Counted from the first letter of the stretch, positions 24,719 through 35,243 are shown. The stretch is 64,000 bases of DNA from an uncultured Oscillospiraceae bacterium (GCA_949841465.1 CATKZW010000004.1:49315-113314); one strand, 5' to 3'. Program-made: numbers and translations. Notes: generated by a model not told the origin, from the letters alone.

Positions 24719-27054
24719 GGTAATCCTCCCATACCCTCATTCTTGCTGATTCCCTGGCCTTTGATTTTCAGCGTGACCCTGTCCGGCAGGAGGCGGCCGT
24801 TGGCAACCACCGATACATGAAGTTCATCCCCTGTAACGTCGTCAAAGGAGATATCCCACGTTCCGTCCGGCTTTGAAGCGCATAAACCAACAAGGGAATC
24901 CGCTGCAGCCTCCAGCGAGAATACCCTGCGGCTGAACGACAGATTTGCTTCCACATGGCCGTTCTTTCGCATAACGGATCTGCTTTTCGGCCTGCACGTC
25001 AGCGCCGGCAGCGGCTGAGACCGCCTGATAATCACAACGGGCACCAATCGCTCCTCCGGCGTGTCTCCGCCATGGATCTCGCCAACGACATCCACATCAT
25101 CCGTATTGCCCCCGGCCGCATTTCCGCTGATAGAAAATTGATTATAATCCTCCATAACAACATAGGTCTTGTTGTCAACGGCAACCTTTTTCATGAAGTC
25201 AAGCTCCACGAAGCCGTCGCCGTTATCAGCCAATTCGCAGAAACGGCCAAAGCTGCGCACCTTTGCCTGGGCCGGAGCCGTCACAGGTACGATGCCGGCA
25301 TCATGGAACGCCAGCGCCGCCAGGCGGCTGCTGCCGTGATCGCCGGTAACCGCCACGTACTCATGCTCGTCCAAAAGGTCGTCGACCTTCTTTGCCGCTT
25401 CCGCAAACACAGCGAGCTGATACGCGATACAGGAAAAATAGCTTTTGTCATCCGGCATCCCTTTATGGGAGAGCGAATCCAGCCGGTTCCATTTCTCAGA
25501 CATTGGGTCATTTTCATCCCACTGATGATTATACTCCGTTTTTGTCGGGAGCCTTGCGGCGGCAATGCTGCTGGATTCAGGACGGATTTCTCTGAGTGCA
25601 AGCTCCTTCAGAAACACCGGAAGCCATTCCATGCCGAATCCATCAATCCAAAGCGTAAAGCAGTCCTTGCCGTTCATTTTACTGAGCTGCTTAAAACGAG
25701 CGTCAAAGCGGTCAAACGAAATGCGCCTGCCATAATTACCGCAGAAGCGGTTAATGAGCTTATTCTTTCTATACCAGGCAAAGTATTCGTCAATTTCCCC
25801 ATCAAGTCCGGACGACTCGCTCATATACGCCGCAAGCATCGGATAGGCCTCGCGCAGCATTTCGGCAGCAGCGCCCGGCTCAGCGCCCTCTCGGAGCAGG
25901 CCGCTGACCGTTTTTACAGCATACGCACACTCCTCATGGGTTTTATAGGTGAGCAGCTGCAGCTTCATTTCCGCCAGCGGCAGCTTGTCCAGCAGCTTGA
26001 AATATGCGTCGTCAAACGCGGTGAATCCCAGCACCTGCATGGCGTTCATCCGTTCAGAGATCCAGTCCTGGCTTCTGGACGCCAGCAGCAGTATTTCATC
26101 TCGAATCCGGTCCGGTATCTCGTCGGCTTTCCGGGCTTTCTTGCACACGTAAGAGTAATACTCATCTGTGGGATATACACGATACCACAGCCATATCAGT
26201 TCCCGCTGCCGGCTGCTGAGGGTTTTCCACCTGGCAATGACGGCTGCGAAATCAAATGCCGTGACGCCCAGCAGGTCTTTTACAAGATCAGAGAATTTCA
26301 TCCCCTTTTTTACCGCGGGAATAAGCTGAGCCCAGAAGGAATCCGGCTCCCACGCTTTGTCAAGACTGCCGCCGTCCACCAGCAAATCTGTGAGGTAGGC
26401 AAACGGACTGTCGATGGGCTTTACGCTGATTGTGCCAAAGGTGGCTTCAGCCCATCGGCATTGGCGGGAGATTATGGCACAGGAGGGATTTTGGCCCCAG
26501 ATCACATCCCAGTTTCTCAGCCAAGCCTCAAAGCTCGGCGCATCCGCATGGATCGCCCCGGCAAACTGCGGCGAATATACCGAGACGCTGTAGTGTTTCG
26601 AAGCCTTGGCCGGCTCCAGCGTCCACACAAAGTCTCTCTGGCGCTGGTTGACCACTCCGATAATGCGGTCAAAGCAGTCCCGGCAGCTGAACACCGGAAG
26701 GATCAGCCTCCTTCTTGAGCTCTCCTCCTGCATTTTCTCCCAGAAAGAGGGAAACTGAGCCCGTTCTTTATCCAGTTCACGCCCGATGCACATCCGCAGG
26801 TACTCCCCTGCGGAAAGGATCAAAACTTGCTGATCTTTATATTGCGTCAGCGCCTCCTGCATTTTGTCAAACTGAGGAACAACGTCATTCCGGCCAAAAT
26901 CCGCAAGGTTGATCGTGACATCGCATGCGCTTTTCAGCTGTGTCACCAAATCAGAATATGATTTCAGATCCTCAGTGAAAATGATCCTTGCTGGAAAACG
27001 GCACTCAATATCGCGCTCCTGCCGCAGCTTATCGATTATTTCCGCAATCGTCAC
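24715..27054 (-). CDS. pglZ: BREX PglZ, alkaline-phosphatase-superfamily protein
   Basis: About 780 aa. The C-terminal PglZ domain has the metal-site motifs WIDGFGMEW (about 470), TGDHGSSR (about 572) and HGGDTPEERLVPVVI (about 663). The N-terminal 450 residues are helical and BREX-specific. PglZ is required in all BREX types; phosphatase or nuclease activity is proposed for the family. GTG 27054 lies 9 nt after GAGGAGG and is preferred over TTG 27060, which sits only 3 nt from it. The brxC stop is just upstream. Confidence 0.94.
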   Translation of the reverse strand: MTIAEIIDKLRQERDIECRFPARIIFTEDLKSYSDLVTQLKSACDVTINLADFGRNDVVPQFDKMQEALTQYKDQQVLILSAGEYLRMCIGRELDKERAQFPSFWEKMQEESSRRRLILPVFSCRDCFDRIIGVVNQRQRDFVWTLEPAKASKHYSVSVYSPQFAGAIHADAPSFEAWLRNWDVIWGQNPSCAIISRQCRWAEATFGTISVKPIDSPFAYLTDLLVDGGSLDKAWEPDSFWAQLIPAVKKGMKFSDLVKDLLGVTAFDFAAVIARWKTLSSRQRELIWLWYRVYPTDEYYSYVCKKARKADEIPDRIRDEILLLASRSQDWISERMNAMQVLGFTAFDDAYFKLLDKLPLAEMKLQLLTYKTHEECAYAVKTVSGLLREGAEPGAAAEMLREAYPMLAAYMSESSGLDGEIDEYFAWYRKNKLINRFCGNYGRRISFDRFDARFKQLSKMNGKDCFTLWIDGFGMEWLPVFLKELALREIRPESSSIAAARLPTKTEYNHQWDENDPMSEKWNRLDSLSHKGMPDDKSYFSCIAYQLAVFAEAAKKVDDLLDEHEYVAVTGDHGSSRLAALAFHDAGIVPVTAPAQAKVRSFGRFCELADNGDGFVELDFMKKVAVDNKTYVVMEDYNQFSISGNAAGGNTDDVDVVGEIHGGDTPEERLVPVVIIRRSQPLPALTCRPKSRSVMRKNGHVEANLSFSRRVFSLEAAADSLVGLCASKPDGTWDISFDDVTGDELHVSVVANGRLLPDRVTLKIKGQGISKNEGMGGLP

Positions 27055-27072
27055 GATCAAAAGCCTCCTCTT

Positions 27073-30000
27073 TTATCTGATGAACAGCGCGTAGAAGTCC
27101 GGCCGCTGCTCCAGCAGTTCAACAACCCTGTCTCGGAGCGCTGCCTCCGGCATGGTGCGGACATTTCTTTTGGCGTCTTCACAGTATTTGCCGCGCAGGA
27201 ATTCGTCGATGGTTTTTCGGATGTCCCCAGCTTTGTTGGCCCAGCTGTACACGTCAGACGTCAGCTTCGGATTTGTTTTCAGCCTGGCTGTCAGCACAGC
27301 GGAAGACGCCTCAAATGGCATCTGATAGCTTTCGCCTATCTGAGCAAAGAAGCACTTCATGATTTTCTGCCTGTCTTTCAAACCCTCAATCACATGGGAT
27401 TCCATATACTGCGTCGCGTTGTTCAGCGATACGTCATTCACCGTCCTGCCGCTCTGTATCGCCTGGAGGATCGCCATGTGCTCCTGCGCTTCATCTGCAA
27501 TGACCCACTGGACCGGCACGGCCCAGTTGTTGCACCAGGCTGAAATCGTATCAAAGCCGCTCTGCTGAAGCCACAGCTCATTGATGCGGGTTCTATTTCT
27601 GTTGTAGGCAATCTTGTTCAGCTGGACTGTGATCCTATTGTCAAAATCGGTGGCAGACGAGTCGTATTTGGACGCTTCCAGCGCTGCAAAGATCTCGGAC
27701 AACTCGTCCTCCGTGCAGCTATGACCATGCTTGTCCAAATACTTCTTCAAAACAGACTTTGCCGACGTCACATTTCCCCAGGCGGTTTTTGCATGATCGT
27801 TCATCAGGCGGATGTACTCCGTGCGGTCAGCCACCTCAAGCTTTGTCCACTGCGTTGTGGAAATTACATGCATCGCCTTCAAGGCCGGGACCCACTCATA
27901 GTCGAGGGTTTCGATCACACAGCCCGGAACCATCATGTGGTCAAAAGCGTTCTTTATGTCGTCGCCGAGCTGCTGGATGGTTTTCCGCCTCAGGCCGAGC
28001 GCCTTGTTCAAGACCGCTACCGCTCTGTATTCCAGGCAGATTTCATCCAGCTTTTCCTCCACCTGCTGCTCCGTCCAGGTTGAAACCTGTCCCTGCATGA
28101 GCTGGTGAATTCCGTCAAACAGATCCAGATTTGTCAGCCCGATTTCGTTCCGCAGGTCCTGCAGCTCCCGGCAATTTTGTGAGATAAACGTGCTGAAGGC
28201 CAAATAGACCGTACTCTGCTCGAAGTACAAATCGGTCAATGTTTTGCGCAGCTGGCCCCGGCCGGTGAATTTGGCCTTAATGCTGCCCATCACGGCCTCC
28301 TGATCCCCTGCTTCAAACATAAAATCGCAGAACAGGCTGATGATCTCGTCTGCGGCCGCCTTCGCCGCGGCGCCGCCAAACTTTTCCTCCGGAACATATT
28401 TCAGAACCCAGAAAGGCACGCCGGCTTTTTCTGTGCACTGCCTGGACATGTACTTTCTGGCCTCTGTCTCATTAACGGCTTCACCGTCGCTGAGCCTGAA
28501 TACCTTCTGGACATAGGGCTTAAACTTCTGCCACACCTCCGAGCCGGGAGAAAGATAATGATTCACCGTCTTCCCGCAGCACATATCGTTAATCATGATG
28601 GCAACATTCTTCTCCGTGAATGGCCAGGGGTTATTGTCGCCCCGATTCCAGCTGAACTCGCTGTTGACATAATGGCGAAGAATGAAGCCAAGGATATAGC
28701 CGCAGGCCATGCAGTTATAGTAACCGTACGGTGGCTTTTGCAGCTCCAGCCACATCTCGTCCAGCTTGATTTGAGCTCCCTGGGCAAATTTCTCGGAGAT
28801 GAAGCGGGCAATTCCGGCAACGGCCTCAGCCCCGGCGCTGCCGCTGCACTGCGCCAGCTCGGGCAGGGTGTTAACGTCCCATACGCCCGCCGCCTTCAGG
28901 CCGTTCACGATATTGCCCACCTGTGCATTGGGGGAGTCCTTTTTCACACCGGCCTCCGAAGTCGTGGCCTGCATCTTTTTAAAGGCCGTGTTTGTCGTGA
29001 CGACAAGCTCCGGCGCGGCGGTAAAAACCGTGCCGAAAATAACGTCTTTTTTCAGGTTTGCGGAAAGGCTGTAAACCCCGTACTCACTCGGATATATCCT
29101 GTTCCCACAGGCTGCCATAATCTGGTCGTCGCCGGCCGCCTCCGACCACTCGGATACGATAACGTCCGCCTCATCAGAGTACCGTCCGGCGTCACCAGTT
29201 TTGCCTTCGTCACTTGCCAGCTCGGAATGGGTCTTTGCATTGTACCACCTGTCAAGATGATCCTCGGTAAGCGGAGATTTCAGCAGGCAGACGGCAAATC
29301 TGCCTGTGGTATCTGCGGCCGCCAGCTCCTTCACCTTATCCTGCAGAGAGGAGAACTTGCTTGCCTCGTCAATGGCAATCACAAGAATTCCAAATTTGTA
29401 GGGATTCTTCGCAAGCTCGTTCTGAATCTCCTCGGTTCGGTTGTTGATGGACGACGTCTCGGCGCAGCAGCCCGCGATATACACTCTGGAATAAGCCGCG
29501 TCGGTCTTGTTCCAGAATTTGTTCTCGATAGCCTTGGCATAGACGCCGCCCTTTTTGAACAGCTCGTAACGGCTGTTCCTGGCGATGAACATCTTCTTTC
29601 GAATCTCAAATACGTCGCCCGCACCACCGGAGTAAGGTATCTGAAGCCGAGCGTCGCCGTTAGTCATCGAATCAAGGCGGAGAACGCCAATCTGCTCCAG
29701 ATCGCCCAAATAGGCGTCCACGTCATCTTTCGTCAGAATCCCGGCGAAGCACTTGTACAGGGTATTCCTTGTGGCCGACATTTTGCGCTGGGTGGCCTGG
29801 CTGTAAAGATTGCTGACATTCCCGGAGGACATGACCGCGATCAGCAGCATGGCCGCCTTGAACACGTGCATACGGTAGTCGTCGGATATAAATTCTCTCT
29901 TTGTAATGAAATGCTGATAGGCGCTTTTGGCCTCCGGGGAAAAATTCTTCACGTCACTTTCTCGCATGAAGAAGTAATCCCACAGAAAGTCCATGGTGAG

Positions 30001-31269
30001 CCAGCGCCAATTATCATATCCGTAGTTGTTGATGTAATAAATAAAGCCCACATTCTGCGCGGATTCCTTGCGGTCTTTCATGAAGCGGAAAAGCGTGCGC
30101 TGGGACGCGCCAAAATTCTGAGCAACGATTGCGAGCATGGAGAGGGTCATGGGATGCAGCGGGCAAAGCTGGCGAAACCGCTCTTTTTTGTTGCTCATAT
30201 CCAGATTGTCGAAATCGGCAAAGTTCTTGCTGATGGTTTTCATCAGATTGCCGCGGATGGTATCCCACTGGTCCTCCATGCCGGCCCTTACCATAATGGA
30301 GTTTCCGATCAGCTCATATGCCGCGCTTTCACTGACATGGAATTCCATGGAGTGATATCGGTGGACAATGCGGTTATAGGTATCTTCCCCCACATTGCTG
30401 AGCCAGCTCGCGTCTTTATGCACGATCAGGCACATAAAGAAGGGCTCCTCTTTGCAAAACTCAGATAAGGGCTGCAAAACGTCATCATTGGGATTGTCGC
30501 GGAGATACGTGGTAAACTCGTCCCAAATAAAGATAATGCCGCCATCCTGCAGATGATTTCCTTCAATGACGTCCTTCAGCCACTCTTTGAAGTCGTCAAT
30601 AACGGTGAAGAAGCCCCAGCCGTTATCACGGAAAATTTTTGCCACCAAATTGCAGGCTTTCAGGTTCCCGGAATCGACCTCGGCCTGGAAATCCTCCAGA
30701 GAATTGTAATCATCACAAAGGCCCAGGGGAGAATTCTCAAAAATGTCCTGCCAGTTAATCGACGCCTTATGGACCGCCTCCCTGGCGGCCGAGGTCAGCG
30801 ACCGCTTCCCATAGTATGCGCTGGCTCCAAATTCCTCCTCAAGCTTGGCGCGGACGGCAAGCTCAACGGCCATCATCAGCTGAGTGCCGCTTTTAATGTC
30901 CGTCGTCTGGCTTTTCCACACAACGAGGTATTTCCCCTTCTCGCGCTGCGCAATAAAGGCATCGCGGTACGGAATAAGCAGCTGCTTCGACAGGAACGGC
31001 CGGATGTTCTCAACCGGGTCCTCAAAAAGGTGCTTCAAAACGATGGCGGCGTAGCTCTTGCCGGTGCCATAAGCGCCGTGCACCCAGAAGGAGCGGCGCT
31101 TGTCCATATCTTCAAACGCCAGCGACTGGCAGATCTTGTCCAACGCATCCCTCATATCCTCATGGACAATATATTCCTGCCACATATTCGGATTTCTGTT
31201 TTCCGAATCGATATCAACTACTGATTCATAGTTCGGGCTCAGCTCGATATATGTATTATAATTCGGCAT
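27073..31269 (-). CDS. brxC: BREX BrxC/PglY-type large P-loop ATPase
   Basis: The 1398-aa protein has Walker A GAYGTGKS (65-72) and Walker B IIFIWDEF (245-252), matching the DUF499-like/BrxC ATPases, followed by about 1100 residues of mostly helical sequence. BrxC is a core, DNA-associated ATPase of BREX complexes. AAGGAGG lies 7 nt before ATG 31269; the gene starts 12 bp after brxP. It is intact with no frameshift. Confidence 0.88.
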   Translation of the reverse strand: MPNYNTYIELSPNYESVVDIDSENRNPNMWQEYIVHEDMRDALDKICQSLAFEDMDKRRSFWVHGAYGTGKSYAAIVLKHLFEDPVENIRPFLSKQLLIPYRDAFIAQREKGKYLVVWKSQTTDIKSGTQLMMAVELAVRAKLEEEFGASAYYGKRSLTSAAREAVHKASINWQDIFENSPLGLCDDYNSLEDFQAEVDSGNLKACNLVAKIFRDNGWGFFTVIDDFKEWLKDVIEGNHLQDGGIIFIWDEFTTYLRDNPNDDVLQPLSEFCKEEPFFMCLIVHKDASWLSNVGEDTYNRIVHRYHSMEFHVSESAAYELIGNSIMVRAGMEDQWDTIRGNLMKTISKNFADFDNLDMSNKKERFRQLCPLHPMTLSMLAIVAQNFGASQRTLFRFMKDRKESAQNVGFIYYINNYGYDNWRWLTMDFLWDYFFMRESDVKNFSPEAKSAYQHFITKREFISDDYRMHVFKAAMLLIAVMSSGNVSNLYSQATQRKMSATRNTLYKCFAGILTKDDVDAYLGDLEQIGVLRLDSMTNGDARLQIPYSGGAGDVFEIRKKMFIARNSRYELFKKGGVYAKAIENKFWNKTDAAYSRVYIAGCCAETSSINNRTEEIQNELAKNPYKFGILVIAIDEASKFSSLQDKVKELAAADTTGRFAVCLLKSPLTEDHLDRWYNAKTHSELASDEGKTGDAGRYSDEADVIVSEWSEAAGDDQIMAACGNRIYPSEYGVYSLSANLKKDVIFGTVFTAAPELVVTTNTAFKKMQATTSEAGVKKDSPNAQVGNIVNGLKAAGVWDVNTLPELAQCSGSAGAEAVAGIARFISEKFAQGAQIKLDEMWLELQKPPYGYYNCMACGYILGFILRHYVNSEFSWNRGDNNPWPFTEKNVAIMINDMCCGKTVNHYLSPGSEVWQKFKPYVQKVFRLSDGEAVNETEARKYMSRQCTEKAGVPFWVLKYVPEEKFGGAAAKAAADEIISLFCDFMFEAGDQEAVMGSIKAKFTGRGQLRKTLTDLYFEQSTVYLAFSTFISQNCRELQDLRNEIGLTNLDLFDGIHQLMQGQVSTWTEQQVEEKLDEICLEYRAVAVLNKALGLRRKTIQQLGDDIKNAFDHMMVPGCVIETLDYEWVPALKAMHVISTTQWTKLEVADRTEYIRLMNDHAKTAWGNVTSAKSVLKKYLDKHGHSCTEDELSEIFAALEASKYDSSATDFDNRITVQLNKIAYNRNRTRINELWLQQSGFDTISAWCNNWAVPVQWVIADEAQEHMAILQAIQSGRTVNDVSLNNATQYMESHVIEGLKDRQKIMKCFFAQIGESYQMPFEASSAVLTARLKTNPKLTSDVYSWANKAGDIRKTIDEFLRGKYCEDAKRNVRTMPEAALRDRVVELLEQRPDFYALFIR

Positions 31270-31281
31270 GCCGCGTCCTCC

Positions 31282-33621
31282 TTACTTTTGAATCAGGTCA
31301 AGAACACTCAGCGGATTGTGTTCTGAAAACAGCTTGACATTGTCCAAATCAGCCACAAATGTGGTGCGGATATACTCAGGATACTGCAAAGCGATGTCCT
31401 GAAGAATGCCTTTGAACTTATCCGGATTGATGCCGAAGATTTCCACCGGGTCCACCCCCGCCGCGTCCGGGTTTCCTCTTGCCGCATCCAGCTGGCTTAA
31501 AGTGAAATCGTAGCGGCCGGTTTTCTCGGCCCACATATAAAGCGAGTACAGAATCGCAACGGCATCCGGCGTATTCCACCCCTGCTTTGAGAACTTGAAG
31601 CTGCTGCCGCCGGCAATCGGGATGCCCTGCTTGAGAACGCTCCCAATCGGACTGTGGCGGAAGGTTTCAAGAAGGGCCGTCACCGCATTGTCGCGTGTTG
31701 ATTTGGAATAATCATCGCCAAGCTGGAAAACAAGTTCGTTCTTTTCGTATACCTCTCCTGAAGGAACACTGAGCATAAACCATCTGGCGATAATCGAGCT
31801 GTATGCCAGGTTTGTCCAGATAACGGCCCACACCAAAGGATTGCCTGCGCCAAGGGGCTCCACTTTTTCAAAAAGCGGGGTGGGAACCCCTGCCTTGACT
31901 CCCCTGCCGGCCGCAGAAAGGAATCCGGCTTCACGAAGCCACACCTTCAGCGCATCATATTGGCGGGTGCCCAGCTGCCCCATGGTAAAGCAGTTTTCCT
32001 TACATTCAAAAAAATGCTCCAGCCAGGGACGGCGAAGTCCAAAATGCTGATAGCGATTCATTCCTTTTAGGTCCATACCGTTTTCTCCTCCTGATGTGGA
32101 AAGTGACTTGGCCGCAAGGCAGCCTTTTCCATTTGTATACTCAATGCAGTTGTAGCAATGCTCACACTTGTCCTCTCGTATGAATATGGACCCCTTATCC
32201 GTTATGGTAAAGGCATTGACCGGACACTGCACCTCGCAGGCCTTGCAGCTGAAGCAATACGCTGTTTTGTTTGCGATCCCTCTCAAATGGCTCAGGATAA
32301 ACCGATCCATTTTTGAATACGGCCAGTATGTGACCATATTGCTTTCATCTCCGCTGATTCGGAATTTGAATTCCTGACCGGAAATGATCTGGGAATAAAT
32401 CCCGTTATCAAACGCGACGACTGCGCCAAGAATCACACAAACGTCGAGCCAATTTTGGGTTTTATCTGTAAATCGAAAGGAAATTTTGTCCTCATTGATG
32501 ACCTCTACGATTCGATTTCCGCCATTTGGCAGACCTCTGCCGCCCATTCGCGCCTTCCAGCCGCCCTGCTCAATGAAGCTCTCCACCTCTGTGTTTGGCT
32601 TTGTGGCCTTGGCATATTTCTCCACCTTGGAGAGCAGCGGCCTTATTTCGTCCGGATAAATATCGTTTGTGATGCTATCCCACCAGCTTGAGGACATGGG
32701 ACAAACAATGCAGCCAACCCTGAACAGACCTCTGCGGTAGGCGTCGTTGAATAGAATATGATTGTGGAGCAGGTAAATAAACAATTCGGATGTGCTCCAT
32801 CTCAGGATCGGGCTGCAGTTTATCTGGTTAATATTTTTCGCGCCTACGCTGATTTCCTCGCGCTTTGCGCGCGCTGCGCTTTCTTCCGCCCTCACGCCCT
32901 CAAATACAACAACCTTAACATCGTAATTTCCCGTAATTTCCCGCAATAAAAGGATCGTCGGAACCGATTTGTGAACTGCACAGCACCAGCGCATCCGCCG
33001 CCCCGGAGGGCCGAATTCATCCCAGCTCTTTTCAGGGCTCAGGTGACTTTTCGCCTCGTAAAATTTCAACGCAGGCCAATGCCGCTTCGCCCGTTCAATC
33101 GACTCATACGTAGTTGACAGCTCCATGCCGGTGTCGCTGAACACGACGACAAATTTGTCCGGTGAAAGCGCTCTGCTGACAAGATCAAGCAGTACCAGCG
33201 AATCCTTACCGCCGCTGAACGCAACGGCAAATTCCATCCCCTGCGCGGAATACTTCTCATAGTATTTTTTGATTGAATCAACGGCGGTTTTTTGCAGGCC
33301 CAGCATCAGCCGCTCGTTTTCCTTCCAGAGATCTTCAAGGTCGATCGGCTCCAGCGTGAGATTTTCCTTCCGGATTTTTATGGTGGGCTTGGTGTAGAAG
33401 CCGCCGCCGACCGCCTCTGCAACGCACTCCCCGTTTATAATATAGCGGCGAATCCCCTCCGCCCAAAGAAGGGGCGCCTCCGTGTCCGGATAGGTCCAAT
33501 GTTCATGAAAACCGAAGTAATCCAGCTCCTCCTTGAATACAGGACGTATTTCTTTTTCGATTTTGCTTTCTATAGACAGCTTGTATATTCCGTTCCTGTC
33601 TGTCCATTCATATCCATACAT
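31282..33621 (-). CDS. brxP: BrxP: PAPS-reductase-like protein with two 4Fe-4S sites (type 4 BREX marker)
   Basis: The 779-aa multidomain protein has a PP-loop ATP-pyrophosphatase/PAPS reductase domain (about 125-345) with SGGKDS at 136-141, Cys213-Cys214, and C304/C307. A ferredoxin-like insert carries two CxxCxxC sets (C456/459/462/466 and C486/489/492/501). The C-terminal region (about 525-779), starting HFGLRRPWLEHFF, resembles DUF4007-type domains that I recall next to DndC-like proteins. PP-loop/Fe-S proteins of this kind (DndC) activate DNA phosphate for sulfur insertion, so sulfur modification of DNA is inferred. AGAGG precedes ATG 33621. Confidence 0.86.
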   Translation of the reverse strand: MYGYEWTDRNGIYKLSIESKIEKEIRPVFKEELDYFGFHEHWTYPDTEAPLLWAEGIRRYIINGECVAEAVGGGFYTKPTIKIRKENLTLEPIDLEDLWKENERLMLGLQKTAVDSIKKYYEKYSAQGMEFAVAFSGGKDSLVLLDLVSRALSPDKFVVVFSDTGMELSTTYESIERAKRHWPALKFYEAKSHLSPEKSWDEFGPPGRRMRWCCAVHKSVPTILLLREITGNYDVKVVVFEGVRAEESAARAKREEISVGAKNINQINCSPILRWSTSELFIYLLHNHILFNDAYRRGLFRVGCIVCPMSSSWWDSITNDIYPDEIRPLLSKVEKYAKATKPNTEVESFIEQGGWKARMGGRGLPNGGNRIVEVINEDKISFRFTDKTQNWLDVCVILGAVVAFDNGIYSQIISGQEFKFRISGDESNMVTYWPYSKMDRFILSHLRGIANKTAYCFSCKACEVQCPVNAFTITDKGSIFIREDKCEHCYNCIEYTNGKGCLAAKSLSTSGGENGMDLKGMNRYQHFGLRRPWLEHFFECKENCFTMGQLGTRQYDALKVWLREAGFLSAAGRGVKAGVPTPLFEKVEPLGAGNPLVWAVIWTNLAYSSIIARWFMLSVPSGEVYEKNELVFQLGDDYSKSTRDNAVTALLETFRHSPIGSVLKQGIPIAGGSSFKFSKQGWNTPDAVAILYSLYMWAEKTGRYDFTLSQLDAARGNPDAAGVDPVEIFGINPDKFKGILQDIALQYPEYIRTTFVADLDNVKLFSEHNPLSVLDLIQK

Positions 33622-33649
33622 AGGTTTTCCTCTGTTCTGAGCTGTGTGA

Positions 33650-35176
33650 TCAATTGCCTCTCACAAGCACCGTTTTATTTTCGTCTGTCCAAGAAAACCG
33701 ATAGTCATTCAGCGCCTTGGGCAGGGCATAAATCAATTCGCCGCCCTCCAGCATTCCGGCTTCACGAAGTTCCTGGCGCAGCTGCTCACAGGCCATTCGC
33801 TTGGGCAGGGCATGTCTTTCCTGCATAAATAAGGTGACCACATCGGGAAACGACTGCAGCGGCGAAGCCGCCGGTACAAAAGCGGCCGCAATCGTATCGC
33901 GAGCCTGCCCCAGCTCAGATGTGACCGGCCGGAAGCCGATATCCGGGAACTGCCGCAGAACTTCCTGGAGAAGCAGCACCGTCCAGCCGAGGCCCTGCGG
34001 TAAGGCCGGAAGCCCGGCAAACCATGAGCCCCTGATATCCCGGGGAATGACATAGGCCACATCAGCCTGCCGGAACAGGTCATCAAGCCGGTCATGGAGC
34101 ATACGCTTCCATTCCCCGTCTATCCCCATTTTCTCCGACAGCAGATATCGGCTGGAATCGTACATCAGGAAGGTGTCTGACGATGTGATTTGAAGCAGCT
34201 GGCCGATGCTTCCATAGGAGAGCATGGTCTTTTGCAGATAGTCCTTTGCGTCATCTGCATCCAGTACGCCGCCGCTCATCCTTGCCAGGTTTATCATCAG
34301 GCCCTTCAGCGAGGGAGGGTAATCCGGCGTGCTTTCAAATATATGTGGATAAGAAAATTTGTATTGCTTTTCAGCTTTCTTTCCAAAAAAGTACTGTGCC
34401 AAAGCATAAACGCTGTCTATGTCCTCGCAGTCGTTGTCATTGAGGAACATAGAGAGGTCATGTGAGGCGGCGCCGAACAGCAGCCTGTGATTGCTGTATC
34501 CTCCGAACTGGGCAAAGTGCGTCTGCAGAATGCGCCCCATGGTTTCCTCAGCTTCGTCCAGATCAACGAGCGCCTCGGCATGCACATATCGGTTTCCCGG
34601 CATGGCAATTACATTCCGGCTTGCTTCCAACGCATTCTGCGTCGCATAAGCGGCCGCGCCAGGCTGAACATTGTTAATCAAGTCTTGAACCGCGGCGCCC
34701 TGTAATCCGGCAGCCGCCAAATAAGCTTCCGCTTTTTCTATGCTTACGCTGTTGCCGGGCTGCTTCTGCGCCTCCGGCTCCCCGCTTTTTGGAAAAGCCC
34801 TCTTATCCCTTCCTGCCGGACGGCTTTTAACGTCAGCGTCCGCAAGCAAACGCTTGTATTGCTGCCTGTCCGTTCGGTACAGGTCAACTGCCTCCCGAAA
34901 AACCTGGGTTCCCGGAACAGAGGCGGATTCTGTGCCTTCAAACAGGCATCCGATGCTGCGCAAACGATTCTGAAGACCCATCGCGCTGCGGAAAGCGTCG
35001 TCTATCGCCATCCCCCTTTTGCGCGCTAATGACCTCAGCCTTTGAGACGCAATTTCAGCAGCCTCCGCGTTTGCCACGCCCTTTCTTCTGATGGAGAGAT
35101 ATACATCTAAAAGAACCACAGCTTCCTGCAAATCAAATGCTTTGCGGCTTACAATTTCATTTTTTATCTCGGACAT
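33650..35176 (-). CDS. Unrecognised first gene of the BREX operon
   Basis: The 508-aa protein's N-terminal helical module (about 12-115: DLQEAVVLLDVYLSIR, RLRSLARKRGMAIDDAFR, FREAVDLYRTDR) resembles, as far as I recall, N-terminal modules of other clostridial restriction/defence proteins. After a Lys/Pro linker (about 115-140) comes a region of unknown fold (about 145-508). No catalytic motif was found. ATG 35176 has GGAGGG upstream. It is the promoter-proximal gene, 28 bp before brxP, so it is probably part of the system, perhaps for target recognition or specificity (speculative). Confidence 0.7.
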   Translation of the reverse strand: MSEIKNEIVSRKAFDLQEAVVLLDVYLSIRRKGVANAEAAEIASQRLRSLARKRGMAIDDAFRSAMGLQNRLRSIGCLFEGTESASVPGTQVFREAVDLYRTDRQQYKRLLADADVKSRPAGRDKRAFPKSGEPEAQKQPGNSVSIEKAEAYLAAAGLQGAAVQDLINNVQPGAAAYATQNALEASRNVIAMPGNRYVHAEALVDLDEAEETMGRILQTHFAQFGGYSNHRLLFGAASHDLSMFLNDNDCEDIDSVYALAQYFFGKKAEKQYKFSYPHIFESTPDYPPSLKGLMINLARMSGGVLDADDAKDYLQKTMLSYGSIGQLLQITSSDTFLMYDSSRYLLSEKMGIDGEWKRMLHDRLDDLFRQADVAYVIPRDIRGSWFAGLPALPQGLGWTVLLLQEVLRQFPDIGFRPVTSELGQARDTIAAAFVPAASPLQSFPDVVTLFMQERHALPKRMACEQLRQELREAGMLEGGELIYALPKALNDYRFSWTDENKTVLVRGN

Positions 35177-35243
35177 ACATACCCTCCAGTTCAGAAACAA
35201 CGCGCCGTTTCTCGTTTTTCCTGAGCGGCCTCTTCATATCGCC

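Noticed and set aside
28558..30468. 636-aa plus-strand open frame opposite brxC
   Set aside because: Mirror frame of brxC with no ribosome binding site or recognisable domain.
21907..35176. DISARM or type 1 BREX
   Set aside because: No methyltransferase, helicase, brxA/brxB or PLD gene; the gene set and order fit type 4 BREX.
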